Source of the DNA: Amycolatopsis sp. A133
GTDB lineage: Bacteria; Actinomycetota; Actinomycetes; Mycobacteriales; Pseudonocardiaceae
DNA length: 64,000 nucleotides
Direction of reading: 5' to 3'
Assembly: GCF_031082405.1 (NCBI RefSeq)
Contig: NZ_JAVHJU010000051.1
Location: 186,001-250,000, forward strand
The stretch's first letter is position 1, and every line of letters begins with the position of its first letter. Positions 8,982 to 17,542 of this stretch are shown one piece after another. The position numbers were made by a program, and so were the translations under genes. Below the pieces are notes generated by a model. That model was not told where the DNA came from. It saw nothing but the letters and a program-made list of their open reading frames with translations, and searched no databases.

Positions 8982-9758
8982 TCAGGGTCTGGTGGCCGTC
9001 ACCTCGACCCAGCACTGGCTGAAGTCGCCGTCGCCGCTGCGGGTCCACACCGAGGCCGACCGGGCTGCGCTCGCGAGCTGGTCACGGTCACGGCCCGGCT
9101 CCTCGATGGCCGCCTCCAGGCGCGACTCCACGTACTTCGCCAGACCCCGGTACGTCATGTCCTCGCGGTAGCGGGCGCGCGAGACGATCTCGGTGAACCC
9201 CGCCGACGCGCAGTGGTCCGCGATCTTGCCGCCCGCGAACGGGTCGCCGCCCGCGCTGCGGCGCAGCAGGTGGTGACCGCGCAGCGCGGCGTCGACGTTT
9301 GCCGTCTTCGGCTTCACCCGCGCCTTGCTCCAGTCCGAAGTGGACAGCGCGAGCCTGCCGCCCGGCTTCAAAACCCGGTGCAGCTCCGCCAGCGCGTCCC
9401 GCGGGGCGGCCAGGTGCTCGAACAGCGCGTGCGAAAACGCCACGTCCACGCTGCCGTCCGCGAAGGGCAAGTCGTACGCCGACGCCACGACGAAGTCCAC
9501 TGTGGAGCGTCCGGCGCGGCGGGCGGCTTCCCGGGCCATCGCGACCTGGCCCGCGTCGCGGTCGACGCCCGTCACCCGGGACTCCGCGGCCAGGCCCAGG
9601 GTGATCGAGCCGGGGCCGCAGCCCAGGTCGACCACCCACATGCCCGGCCGGAACAGGGGCTGGGCGAACGTCGCGCGTTCCGCCGCCGTGCGCGCGGACA
9701 TCATCGACACCGCGTCTCGCCCGTAGCCCGGCGCGTAACCCTCCAGCACCCCGCACAC
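8982..9758 (-). CDS. SAM-dependent class I methyltransferase
   Basis: 258 residues. Motif I is VVDLGCGPGS (around residue 42), the acidic residue follows in VTGVDRD, and the post-motif ALFEHLAAPRDALAELHRVLKPGGRLALS is typical of UbiE/COQ5-like enzymes. The substrate is unknown. Start uncertain: GTG at 9758 or GTG at 9749, neither with a clear ribosome site. Divergent from the S9 peptidase with a 30-base gap. Confidence 0.85.
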   Translation of the reverse strand: MCGVLEGYAPGYGRDAVSMMSARTAAERATFAQPLFRPGMWVVDLGCGPGSITLGLAAESRVTGVDRDAGQVAMAREAARRAGRSTVDFVVASAYDLPFADGSVDVAFSHALFEHLAAPRDALAELHRVLKPGGRLALSTSDWSKARVKPKTANVDAALRGHHLLRRSAGGDPFAGGKIADHCASAGFTEIVSRARYREDMTYRGLAKYVESRLEAAIEEPGRDRDQLASAARSASVWTRSGDGDFSQCWVEVTATRP

Positions 9759-9788
9759 AGTACGGCCAGAAGGTGGCAGGATCGAGGG

Positions 9789-11639
9789 GTGAGCACGCAG
9801 TCAGCCAACCAATATCCGCCCGCGGTGGTCCCGGACCGGCTGTTCGACGACGCCGAAGCCGAAGCCCGCTGGCGCGCCCGCTTCCACGCCCCGCGCATCT
9901 CGGTGCCCGAATGGGCCCGCGACGCCCCCGAAGCCAACGTGTACGTCTCCAACGCCAGCGGTGTCTGGGAGGTGTACGCCTGGAACCGCGCGACCGACGA
10001 GCACCGGCGCGTCACCGACCGGCCCAACGGCACCCTGCACGCCACGCCGTCCCCGGACGGCGCGTGGCTCTGGTGGTTCGACGACACCGACGGCGACGAG
10101 TTCGGCTCCTGGGTGCGCGAGCCGTTCGCCGCCACCGAGGGCAGCAAGCCGGAGAAGGCCGTCCCGGACGTCCACGACGGCTACCCGGCCGGCCTCGAGA
10201 TCGGCACCGGGATCGTCGCGGTCGGCGTCTCGACCGACGACGGCAGCGAGCTGTTCGCCCGCGTCAAGGGCGAAACGCGCCGCTTCTACAGCCACCCGGA
10301 CGACGCCGGCATCGCGTCCCTTTCCCGCGACGAGAGCCTGATCGTGATCTCGCACTCCGAGCACGGCGATTCGCGGCACCCCGCGCTGCGGATCCTCGCG
10401 ACCGACGGGTTCGGGACCGTCGCCGAGAAGTGGGACGGCGAAGGCAAGGGCCTGTCCGCGCTCGAATTCTCGCCGCTGCCGGGCGACCAGCGGCTGCTGG
10501 TGCTGCACGAACGGCGGGGCCGCGAGGAACTGCTCGTCTGGGACGTCCAGGCCGGCAGCGAGACGGAGATCGAGCTCGACCTGCCCGGCGAGGTCGTCGC
10601 GGGCTGGTACCCGGACGCGCGGGCCCTGCTCGTCGTCCACTTCCACGAAGGCCGCAATTCGTTGTACCGCTACGACCTCGACACCGCCGAACTGTCCTCT
10701 CTGGACACGCCGGCCGGCCGGATCGGCGGCGCGGGCGTCCGCCCGGACGGCACGGTCGAGTACTCGTGGTCGAGCGCCGCCGAGCCGACCGCGGTGCGGG
10801 CGCGGACCACCGACGGCACCGACTCGATCCTGCTGGAACCGCCGGGTGCGCGGGCGCCGGGGTCGGAACCGATGACGGACGCGTTCGTCGAAGGCGTCGG
10901 CGGGCGGATCCACGCGCTGGTCTCACGGCCTTCGGGTGCGCCGGAGGGCCCGCTGCCCACGGTGTTCTCCCTGCACGGGGGCCCGCACGCGGCGGACGAG
11001 GACCGCTTCTCCGCCTACCGCGCGACGTGGCTCGACGCCGGGTTCGCCGTGGTCGAGGTCAACTACCGCGGCTCGACCGGCTACGGCTCGGCCTGGCGCG
11101 ACGCCATCGAGGGCCGTCCCGGCCTCACCGAGCTGGAGGACGTCGCCGCGGTACACGACTGGGCCATCCAAAGTGGACTCAGCGACCCCGCGAAGTGCGT
11201 CGTGAACGGCGCCTCGTGGGGCGGCTACCTGTCCCTGCTCGCGCTCGGCACGCAGCCGGCGCGGTGGGCGGCGGGCGTCGCCGGGGTGCCGGTGGCGGAC
11301 TACGTCGCCGCGTACGAGGACGAGATGGAGCAGCTGCGCTCGTTCGACCGCGCGCTCTTCGGCGGTTCGCCGGAGGACGTGCCCGCGGTGTACCGGGAGT
11401 GTTCACCGATCACGTACGTCGACGCCGTCTCGGCGCCGGTGCTCGTGCTGGCCGGCGACAACGACCCGCGCTGCCCGATCCGCCAGATCGAAAACTACCT
11501 CGACCGGCTCGGCGCCCGCGACCTGCACCACGAGTTCTACCGCTACGACGCGGGCCACGGCTCGCTGGTGATCGCCGAGACGATCAAGCAGACGTCGATC
11601 GAGGTCCACTTCGCGCTGCGCGCCCTCGGCCTCCGCTGA
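9789..11639 (+). CDS. prolyl-oligopeptidase family (S9) serine peptidase
   Basis: 616 residues, cytoplasmic (no signal peptide). An N-terminal beta-propeller (~1-360, WD-like blades such as YVSNASGVWEVYAWN) precedes an alpha/beta-hydrolase domain with the catalytic triad Ser476 in GASWGG, Asp559 in GDNDPRCP and His590 in DAGHGS. The family cleaves short peptides, often after proline or as acylaminoacyl peptidases. The GTG at 9789 has GAGGG just upstream. The frame stays open back to 8871 through the tRNA, but that extension is not coding. Confidence 0.93.
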   Translation: MSTQSANQYPPAVVPDRLFDDAEAEARWRARFHAPRISVPEWARDAPEANVYVSNASGVWEVYAWNRATDEHRRVTDRPNGTLHATPSPDGAWLWWFDDTDGDEFGSWVREPFAATEGSKPEKAVPDVHDGYPAGLEIGTGIVAVGVSTDDGSELFARVKGETRRFYSHPDDAGIASLSRDESLIVISHSEHGDSRHPALRILATDGFGTVAEKWDGEGKGLSALEFSPLPGDQRLLVLHERRGREELLVWDVQAGSETEIELDLPGEVVAGWYPDARALLVVHFHEGRNSLYRYDLDTAELSSLDTPAGRIGGAGVRPDGTVEYSWSSAAEPTAVRARTTDGTDSILLEPPGARAPGSEPMTDAFVEGVGGRIHALVSRPSGAPEGPLPTVFSLHGGPHAADEDRFSAYRATWLDAGFAVVEVNYRGSTGYGSAWRDAIEGRPGLTELEDVAAVHDWAIQSGLSDPAKCVVNGASWGGYLSLLALGTQPARWAAGVAGVPVADYVAAYEDEMEQLRSFDRALFGGSPEDVPAVYRECSPITYVDAVSAPVLVLAGDNDPRCPIRQIENYLDRLGARDLHHEFYRYDAGHGSLVIAETIKQTSIEVHFALRALGLR

Positions 11640-11644
11640 CCCAA

Positions 11645-11746
11645 CCCCGAGCTTTCACGTGAAAGCTCGGGGGCCTGGACGGAGCTTTCACGTGAAAGCT
11701 CGGGGGCGCTGGGCGTCACTTTCGTAGGGAAAGTGACGCTCAGCGC
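11645..11746. repeat. three inverted repeats in a convergent gap
   Basis: First, a 28-bp perfect palindrome (11645-11672) centred on TTTCACGTGAAA. Second, a 20-bp copy of the same core at 11682-11701. Third, an 18-bp stem with one mismatch (11706-11723 against 11729-11746) whose inner arm is GCGTCACTTTC. They lie between the stop of the S9 peptidase and the stop of the convergent tautomerase gene, and the last one overlaps that stop. They probably end transcription on both strands; the exact two-fold symmetry with no loop also resembles a protein-binding site. Confidence 0.85.
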
Positions 11747-11925
11747 TCGGAGTGCAGGACGCCGCCGGTGGCCCAGTGGTCGGCGCCGACCTCGACGAGG
11801 GTCACCTGCACCCCTTCGGGCTTGCCGCCGCAGGTGCGGATGAAGGCGTCGGTCAGCTCGCGGACCAGGGCGCTCTTCTGGGCCGGCGTGCGGCCGGGGA
11901 ACATGGCAACGCTGATCATCGGCAT
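11740..11925 (-). CDS. 4-oxalocrotonate tautomerase family protein
   Basis: 61 residues, the usual length of a 4-OT subunit. It begins MPMISVAMFPGR, so removal of Met leaves the catalytic Pro-1. FPGRTPAQKSALVRELTDAF matches the first helix of the fold, and an Arg follows the first strand. The family makes keto-enol shifts on unsaturated acids; the substrate here is unknown. The gene end lies inside the inverted-repeat cluster. It is followed upstream (same strand) by a TIGR03085-type gene at 33 bases. Confidence 0.85.
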   Translation of the reverse strand: MPMISVAMFPGRTPAQKSALVRELTDAFIRTCGGKPEGVQVTLVEVGADHWATGGVLHSER

Positions 11926-11958
11926 GGCGGCTCCTGCACTAGGGGGACGCCGCGAAGC

Positions 11959-12585
11959 CTAGAGCCCCCGGTTCACCGACTGCAGCCGGCCGACGGCGGC
12001 CGCGTCGCCCTCGAAGCCGAGCCGGACCGCCTCGCGGCCGAAGACGAACAGCAGCAGGTCCACCGGCTCCCCGACGACGGTGACGGGGTCGGGCCCGGTC
12101 TTGACGGCGGCCTCGCGGCCGTCTTTCGTGCGAAGCGTGACGCCGACGGGCGACTTGCGCAGGTTCAGCTTCGCCGCCTGCTTCACCGACCGCCACGCAG
12201 CGGCATCCCGGGTGGCGTCCGCGGGCCGCGGCTCCCAGCCGTCCTGCGCCCGCCGGACGTCTTCGTGGTGGACGAGGAACTCGGCGGTGTTGGTGAGTTC
12301 GTCGAGCGGGCCGATCGCGGTCGGCCAGAACTTCGCCGGCCCCCGCCGCACCTGCTCGACCAGGCTTGCCCACGGCCGCGCCGCGTACCGGTTCTGCACC
12401 TTCCGGGTGTACCCGGCGAGCGCGGGCACAAGAATCCCGGGAGCGGCATCCGGCCGGTGCTCCCGCACGACGAGGTGCGCGGCGAGGTCCCGCGTGGTCC
12501 AGCCTTCGCACAACGTCGGCGCGTCCGGCCCGAGTTCATCGAAGAGCGCGCTCAGCGCCCGGCGTTCGTCAGCAGCGACACCCAT
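11959..12585 (-). CDS. TIGR03085-type DinB/MDMPI-fold protein
   Basis: 208 residues. The motif TLCEGWTTRDLAAHLVVRE and the later VHHEDVRRA match the mycothiol-dependent maleylpyruvate isomerase N-terminal/DinB fold, whose His residues bind a metal. In this family many actinobacterial members have no assigned reaction. It sits between the tautomerase and the glutamate decarboxylase on the same strand; co-transcription with the tautomerase is likely. Confidence 0.8.
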   Translation of the reverse strand: MGVAADERRALSALFDELGPDAPTLCEGWTTRDLAAHLVVREHRPDAAPGILVPALAGYTRKVQNRYAARPWASLVEQVRRGPAKFWPTAIGPLDELTNTAEFLVHHEDVRRAQDGWEPRPADATRDAAAWRSVKQAAKLNLRKSPVGVTLRTKDGREAAVKTGPDPVTVVGEPVDLLLFVFGREAVRLGFEGDAAAVGRLQSVNRGL

Positions 12586-12632
12586 GGCGTCGACGCTACC
12601 CGCCGGTAGAGGTGCTGGCGACGGGATGTGAG

Positions 12633-14021
12633 CTAGTGGTGGAAGGCCGTCGCCTTCGCGGGATCCTTCGGGCGGCCGCCCAGCTGCTCCAGCTCCGGGA
12701 GCACCCGCTTGAAATCCGCCAGCAGCAGGTCCGCCAGGTCGTGCGTGAAGCCGTTGCGGACCACGATCCGCAGCACCGCCAGGTCCGTGCGGTTCTCCGG
12801 GAACGTGTACGCCGGCACCAGCCAGCCGCGCTCGCGCAACCGGCGGGACACGTCGAAGACGTCGAACCCGGCGTCCGGGCGGGTCGTGAACGCGAACACC
12901 GGCAGCTGATCGCCGCTCGTCAGCAACAAGAACGGCCCGAGCGCCGCGATCCCCGAAGACAGGTGCGTCGCGACGTCACGCGAAGCCTGCTGCACCGCCT
13001 GGAACCCGGAGCGGCCGAGCCGCACGAACGTGTAGTACTGGGCCGCGACCTCGGCGCCCGGGCGGGAGAAGTTCAACGCGAACGTCGGCATGTCGCCGCC
13101 CAGGTAGTTCACGTTGAACACCAGCTCGGCCGGCAGGGCGGCCTTGTCGCGCCAGATCACCCAGCCCACGCCCGGGTACACCAGCCCGTACTTGTGGCCG
13201 GACGTGTTGATCGACGCCACGCGCGGCAGGCGGAAGTCCCATTCCAGGTCCGGGTCGAGGAACGGGGCGATCATCGCGCCCGAAGCGCCGTCCACGTGCA
13301 CCGGGATGTCCCAACCCGTGCGATCGGCGAAAGCGTCCAGGGCCGCCGCGATCTCCGCGACCGGCTCGTAGCTGCCGTCGAACGTCGAGCCGAGGATCGC
13401 GACCACGCCGATCGTGTTCTCGTCGCAGCGCGCCACCGCTTCGGGTGCCGTGAGGTGGTACCGGTCGCCGTCCATCGGGACCAGCCGCGGCTCGACTTCC
13501 CAGTACTCGCAGAACTTCTCCCAGCACACCTGGACGTTCGCGCCCATCACCAGGTTCGGCTTGCCGCTGCGGCCGAGGCGGGCCCAGCGCCGCTTCAGCG
13601 CCATCCCGGCGAGCATGCACGCTTCCGACGAACCGGTCGTCGAGCAGCCCATGATGTCGGCCGGGTCCGGCGCGTGCCACAGGTCCGCGAGGATGTTCAC
13701 GCAGCGCCGCTCGAGCTCGGCCGTCTGCGGGTACTCGTCCTTGTCGATCATGTTCTTGTCGACGCACTCGGCCATCAGCTCGCGCGCCTGCGGTTCCATC
13801 CACGTCGTGACGAAGGTGGCGAGGTTGAGCCGCGCGTTTCCGTCCAGCATCAGTTCGTCGCGCACCAGCTGCAGCGCGGTGTCCGGCGGCAGCGAATCCT
13901 CGCGCAGCTTGTCGTGCGGCATGGCAAAACCCGCCGCGAGGGCCGGGTTCGCCCCGGCGTAGAGCGGGTTCGTCCCGGCCACGCGGTCCGGGCGATCGGC
14001 GTTCCCCTGATGCAAGACCAT
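12633..14021 (-). CDS. gadB: glutamate decarboxylase
   Basis: 462 residues. PLP enzyme converting glutamate to GABA and CO2, consuming a proton. Typical sequence blocks: MVLHQGN at the start, PQTAELERRCVNILADLW, STTGSSEACMLAG, HVDGASG, and the PLP-binding Lys in SGHKYGLVYPGVGW. I start at the ATG at 14021, where the family's N-terminus begins; an upstream GTG at 14048 would add nine residues. It lies downstream of dps and ohr on the same strand but behind a terminator, so it probably has its own promoter. Acid tolerance is the known role in other bacteria. Confidence 0.93.
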   Translation of the reverse strand: MVLHQGNADRPDRVAGTNPLYAGANPALAAGFAMPHDKLREDSLPPDTALQLVRDELMLDGNARLNLATFVTTWMEPQARELMAECVDKNMIDKDEYPQTAELERRCVNILADLWHAPDPADIMGCSTTGSSEACMLAGMALKRRWARLGRSGKPNLVMGANVQVCWEKFCEYWEVEPRLVPMDGDRYHLTAPEAVARCDENTIGVVAILGSTFDGSYEPVAEIAAALDAFADRTGWDIPVHVDGASGAMIAPFLDPDLEWDFRLPRVASINTSGHKYGLVYPGVGWVIWRDKAALPAELVFNVNYLGGDMPTFALNFSRPGAEVAAQYYTFVRLGRSGFQAVQQASRDVATHLSSGIAALGPFLLLTSGDQLPVFAFTTRPDAGFDVFDVSRRLRERGWLVPAYTFPENRTDLAVLRIVVRNGFTHDLADLLLADFKRVLPELEQLGGRPKDPAKATAFHH

Positions 14022-14051
14022 GCCACCGAACGTACTGGGCGCACGCACGCG

Positions 14052-14083
14052 AAAAGGGCCGCTCCATCCGGAACGGCCCTTTT
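14052..14083 (-). terminator. terminator after dps
   Basis: A 10-bp stem, AAAAGGGCCG at 14052-14061 against CGGCCCTTTT at 14074-14083, with a 12-base loop. It lies 11 bases past the dps stop and ends in a T-run in either direction. Confidence 0.85.
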
Positions 14084-14094
14084 GGTGGGAAAAA

Positions 14095-14571
14095 TCAAGC
14101 CTGCTGGGCCTGCCACATCCAGTGCGCCTCTTCCAGCGCCCGGGTGATCTCGATCAGCAGGTCCTGCGTGACGAGGTCGCTCTTGTCGGTCTCGTCGATG
14201 CGCTGGCGCAGCCGCTCGATGAGCGCCGAGAGGATGTCGACGATCGCGGCGACCGTGGACTCGACCGACTGCCAGTTGTCCGGGTACTCGGGCACGCCCG
14301 AGCTCTCGACGACGGTCTTGGCCTTGCCGTTCGGCGAGATGCCGATGGCGTTGGCGCGCTCGGCCACCTCGTCGACGTACTGGCGCGCGGTGTTCACGAG
14401 CTCGTCGAGCTGCAGGTGCGCGCTGCGGAAGTTCGACCCGACGACGTTCCAGTGCGCCTGCTTGGCGATGAGGGACAGGTCGACCAGGTCGACCAGCGTC
14501 GCCTGGAGGGCGTTGCCGGTGATCTCCTTGTCGGCCTCGGAAAGCGAGCTCTTGATCGGAGACTTGCTCAT
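14095..14571 (-). CDS. dps: Dps-family ferritin-like DNA protection protein
   Basis: 158 residues. Ferritin-like dodecamer that oxidises and stores iron and shields DNA. The Dps signature is present: KQAHWNVVGSNFRSAHLQLDELV holds the ferroxidase His and Asp/Glu ligands, followed by ERANAIG. The ATG at 14571 has AGGAAAGGA upstream; the open frame beyond it lacks similarity. Next to ohr on the same strand, forming an oxidative-stress pair. Confidence 0.9.
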   Translation of the reverse strand: MSKSPIKSSLSEADKEITGNALQATLVDLVDLSLIAKQAHWNVVGSNFRSAHLQLDELVNTARQYVDEVAERANAIGISPNGKAKTVVESSGVPEYPDNWQSVESTVAAIVDILSALIERLRQRIDETDKSDLVTQDLLIEITRALEEAHWMWQAQQA

Positions 14572-14609
14572 CTGGGGGTGATCCTTTCCTCGTACTGGTT
14601 CGGACCGGG

Positions 14610-15032
14610 TCACACGGTCGCGGAGAGCGCGACCTCGATGTTGCCGCGGGTCGCGTTGGAGTAGGGGCACACCTGGTGCGCCTGCTCGACCAGCTGGTCG
14701 GCCTGCGCCTGCTCGAGGCCCGGCAGCGAGACGTTCAGCGCGACGCCGAGGCCGAACCCGACCTCCTGCTTGAGCACGCTGACCTCCGCGGTCACCGTCG
14801 AGCCGGTCAGCGGCACCTTCGCCTGGCGGGCGACGAGCTGCAGGGCGCTGTGGAAGCAGGCCGAGTAGCCGGCGGCGAACAGCTGCTCGGGGTTGGTCTT
14901 GTCCCCACCGGGGCCACCCATCTCCTTCGGGATGGCCAGCGACTCGTCGATGACGCCGTCGGACGACGTCACTTCACCGTTGCGGCCGTCGCCGCGCGCC
15001 GTTGCCACCGCCGTGTAGATCGCCTGACCCAT
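14610..15032 (-). CDS. ohr: organic hydroperoxide resistance protein (Ohr/OsmC)
   Basis: 140 residues. Thiol peroxidase that reduces organic hydroperoxides. Both redox cysteines are in their usual settings, AAGYSACFHSAL and VCPYSNATRGN, and the N-terminal MGQAIYTAVATARGDGRNG is typical of Ohr rather than OsmC. The ATG at 15032 has AGGCAGG upstream. No OhrR regulator gene lies beside it; the nearest regulatory candidate is a palindrome beyond the FMN reductase gene. Confidence 0.92.
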   Translation of the reverse strand: MGQAIYTAVATARGDGRNGEVTSSDGVIDESLAIPKEMGGPGGDKTNPEQLFAAGYSACFHSALQLVARQAKVPLTGSTVTAEVSVLKQEVGFGLGVALNVSLPGLEQAQADQLVEQAHQVCPYSNATRGNIEVALSATV

Positions 15033-15168
15033 GCTCAGCCTGCCTTCGGTCCCGGACACCCTGCCGCGGGCGTCTCTCGCTTGGCACAACATCCCGCACC
15101 CGCGGAATGGTGCCCCCACATGGCAGGCATCACGTGGATTGCGTACCCGGCCGCCACCGGGCGAAACG

Positions 15169-15741
15169 TCATGCGGCCCGCGTCACCGCGAATTCGGCGA
15201 CCTGTCGCCCGATCAGGCGAAGGGTGCGGACGCTCTTCTCGTCCGACGCGCCGCCGGCCTCGTCGAACTTGGTCTCGGCCGTGTTGATCGAGCCGCCCAG
15301 CGGGGTGGCCCAGCCGCGCAGGGCGTGCGTGATCGTGCGGAGCTGCTCGAGCGTGGTCACCGCGGCCTGCCAGCCGTACGCGACGGCGGCGAGGCCGACC
15401 GCGCGGCCGTCGAGGTAGGGGCGGCGGTCCTCGCGCAGGTCCTCGACGTAGTCCAGGGCGTTCTTGACCAGGCCGGACAGCGCGCCGTGGTAGCCGGGCG
15501 AGACGACGATGAGCCCGTCCGCCTCCCGGATGGCCTCCACCAGCCGCGTCGCACGCTCGTCGCGCTCCGGGACGCCGGCGTCGTAGAACGGCAGCACGAG
15601 CTCCGGGCCGGTGATCAGCCGGGTGTGGACGCCCGCTTCGGCCGCGCCGTCGAGCGCGATCTGCAGCGCGCGTTCGGACTGGGAGCCCTCGCGCAGAGAG
15701 CCGCCGATCCCGAGCACGTTGATCGTCCTGGCTGAAGTCAC
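15169..15741 (-). CDS. NADPH-dependent FMN reductase
   Basis: 190 residues, flavodoxin-like fold. GIGGSLREGSQSERAL is the FMN phosphate-binding loop and SPGYHGALSGLVKNALDYVEDL is the conserved substrate/FMN block of the SsuE/azoreductase-like family. It probably supplies reduced flavin or acts as a quinone or azo reductase. Head of a leftward set with ohr and dps (137-base gap to ohr, so possibly separate). Its start lies 16 bases from an 18-bp palindrome. Confidence 0.88.
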   Translation of the reverse strand: MTSARTINVLGIGGSLREGSQSERALQIALDGAAEAGVHTRLITGPELVLPFYDAGVPERDERATRLVEAIREADGLIVVSPGYHGALSGLVKNALDYVEDLREDRRPYLDGRAVGLAAVAYGWQAAVTTLEQLRTITHALRGWATPLGGSINTAETKFDEAGGASDEKSVRTLRLIGRQVAEFAVTRAA

Positions 15742-15757
15742 GTTTCTCAGGCTAACC

Positions 15758-15775
15758 CCTCCAGTTAACTGGAGG
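15758..15775. promoter_or_regulatory. 18-bp palindrome in divergent promoter gap
   Basis: A perfect palindrome, CCTCCAGTTAACTGGAGG, lies between the divergent FMN reductase (start 15741) and esterase (start 15869). Its position just upstream of the reductase start fits an operator. No regulator gene adjoins it, so the cognate protein is unknown. Confidence 0.55.
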
Positions 15776-15868
15776 ACCAGACTCTGGGACCGAGGTCCTG
15801 GTCACAGCTGGACCAGATACCTACTGACAAGTAACCTCGCACGCAGTCCCGACGCTTGTGGAGGAACC

Positions 15869-16921
15869 ATGGCGATCCCGCTCCTCGTCCGTGCTCAGGC
15901 GGCCGCGTCGCAGCTCGCGTTCTGGCTGCCCACGCCGGTCCGGCGGGCGGCCGCCGGCCGGACCGTCCGCATCGACGGCCAGGACCTCGCGCTCGACGCC
16001 CAGCTTCTCCTCCGGCTCCAGAAGATCGCTCGAGCCGAGCTCGTGCGCGGCTCGGTCGAGCAGTCACGCGCACTGCTCGACGCGGGCAGGCACCTGGTCA
16101 GCGGCAAGCCGATCGAGCCCGTCTCGGTGCGGGAGATCGCCGTACCGACGCCGGACGGCGATCTCTCAGCGACGCTGTACACGCCGGCCGGGCTGCCCGA
16201 GAAGTCGCCGCTGCTGGTGTTCTTCCACGGCGGCGGCTGGGTGATCGGCACCCGTTCGAGCCACGACAACGCCGTCCGGTTCCTGGCCAAGCACGCCGGG
16301 GTGCGGGTGCTGTCGATCGAGTACCGGCTGGCCCCGGAGTTCCCGTTCCCGGCGGCGACGGAGGACGCGCTGGCGGCGTTCGAGTACGCGGTGGCGAAGG
16401 CGGGCGACCTCGGCGCGGACCCGGCGCGGATCGCCGTCGGCGGCGACAGCGCGGGCGGCAACCTCGCCGCCGTCACCGCCCAGCAGGCCGTCCGCCGCGG
16501 CGGCCCGGTTCCGGCGTTCCAGCTGCTGATCTACCCGGCGACGGACTTCGCGCGGCGCTACCGCTCGCAGGACCTGTTCGCCGAGGACCTGTTCCTGACC
16601 GACGTGCACATGAAGTGGTTCGAAGGCCACTACGTGCCCGAAGGCACCGACCTGACCGACCCGCGGCTCTCCCCGCTGCGCGCGGACGACCTGAGCGGCC
16701 TGCCGCCCGCCCTGATCGTCACGGCGGGCTTCGACCCGCTGCGCGACGAAGGCGAGGCGTACGCGGAGAAGCTCGCCGAAGCCGGGGTCGACGTCGCGCT
16801 CCGCCGCCACGAGGACCTGATCCACGGGTTCATCAACTTCACCGGCGTCGGGACCCGCTTCCGCGAGGCGCTGGCGGAAACGGCGGGTGCCCTGCGGCAG
16901 GGATTGTCCAAAGTGCACTGA
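15869..16921 (+). CDS. alpha/beta-hydrolase esterase (HSL family)
   Basis: 350 residues. Hormone-sensitive-lipase type carboxylesterase: oxyanion motif HGGG in FFHGGGWVIG, nucleophile Ser in GDSAGG, Asp in GFDPLRDEG and His in HGFINF. The ATG at 15869 follows GGAGG at seven bases; the longer open frame upstream has no support. Cytoplasmic by lack of a clean signal peptide. Short-chain ester substrates are usual for the family. Confidence 0.92.
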   Translation: MAIPLLVRAQAAASQLAFWLPTPVRRAAAGRTVRIDGQDLALDAQLLLRLQKIARAELVRGSVEQSRALLDAGRHLVSGKPIEPVSVREIAVPTPDGDLSATLYTPAGLPEKSPLLVFFHGGGWVIGTRSSHDNAVRFLAKHAGVRVLSIEYRLAPEFPFPAATEDALAAFEYAVAKAGDLGADPARIAVGGDSAGGNLAAVTAQQAVRRGGPVPAFQLLIYPATDFARRYRSQDLFAEDLFLTDVHMKWFEGHYVPEGTDLTDPRLSPLRADDLSGLPPALIVTAGFDPLRDEGEAYAEKLAEAGVDVALRRHEDLIHGFINFTGVGTRFREALAETAGALRQGLSKVH

Positions 16922-16942
16922 GGACGACCCGGCCGCGCCCGA

Positions 16943-17542
16943 TCAGAGCGGCAGCCCCGCATCCAGGTGGGCGACGGCTTCGTCCACGACCACCAAGGTG
17001 TCGGCCTCCGGGTCCGCCGCCGCACCGACGAGCGCCGCCATCACCACGCCGACCACCGCGCCCGCCCAGTTGCGGACCTCGAAGTCGGCCGCCGACCGGC
17101 CGGTGCGCTGCGCCGCCAGCCCGGCCAGCAGGTCGATGCCCTCGGCGAACTTGTCCATCACCGCGCTGCGCAGCTCCGGCTCGCGGAACACCAGCTGCTG
17201 CCGCTGGCGTTCGCGCGCCCACTCGTCGGCGGGGACCTGCTCGCGGATGGTGTCCATGGTCGCCCGCAGCGCGCCGATCGGGCTCAGCTCGGGTGGCTGC
17301 GCGAGCGCGGCCGCGATGAGCAGCGGGTCGAACGGGTCGTAGAGCACCGTCGCTTCCTTCGTCGGGAAGTACCGGAAGAAGGTGCTGGGCGAGATCTCCG
17401 CCGCGGCCGCGATCTGGTCCACCGTCGTGGCGCTGTAGCCCTGCTCTTGGAACAGCCGCAACGCGTGCCGCTGGATCGCGGCGCGCGTCCGGGCCTTCTT
17501 CCGTTCCCTCAGTCCCGTGGGCTCAGCCGGCGACGACGTCAT
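16943..17542 (-). CDS. TetR-family repressor of the adjacent exporter
   Basis: 199 residues. The N-terminal helix-turn-helix reads ATTVDQIAAAAEISPSTFFRYFPTKEA (in two parts around residues 36-60), and the C-terminal ligand domain is variable as expected. Its start overlaps the stop of the upstream MFS gene by 20 bases, so the two form an operon in which the repressor is translated second. A symmetric site at 19065-19075 ahead of the operon is its likely operator. Confidence 0.9.
   Translation of the reverse strand: MTSSPAEPTGLRERKKARTRAAIQRHALRLFQEQGYSATTVDQIAAAAEISPSTFFRYFPTKEATVLYDPFDPLLIAAALAQPPELSPIGALRATMDTIREQVPADEWARERQRQQLVFREPELRSAVMDKFAEGIDLLAGLAAQRTGRSAADFEVRNWAGAVVGVVMAALVGAAADPEADTLVVVDEAVAHLDAGLPL

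Noticed and set aside
8871..9788. Open frame running through the tRNA into the S9 peptidase
   Set aside because: It crosses tRNA-Pro and its terminator and opposes the methyltransferase gene. Peptidase similarity starts only at the GTG at 9789.
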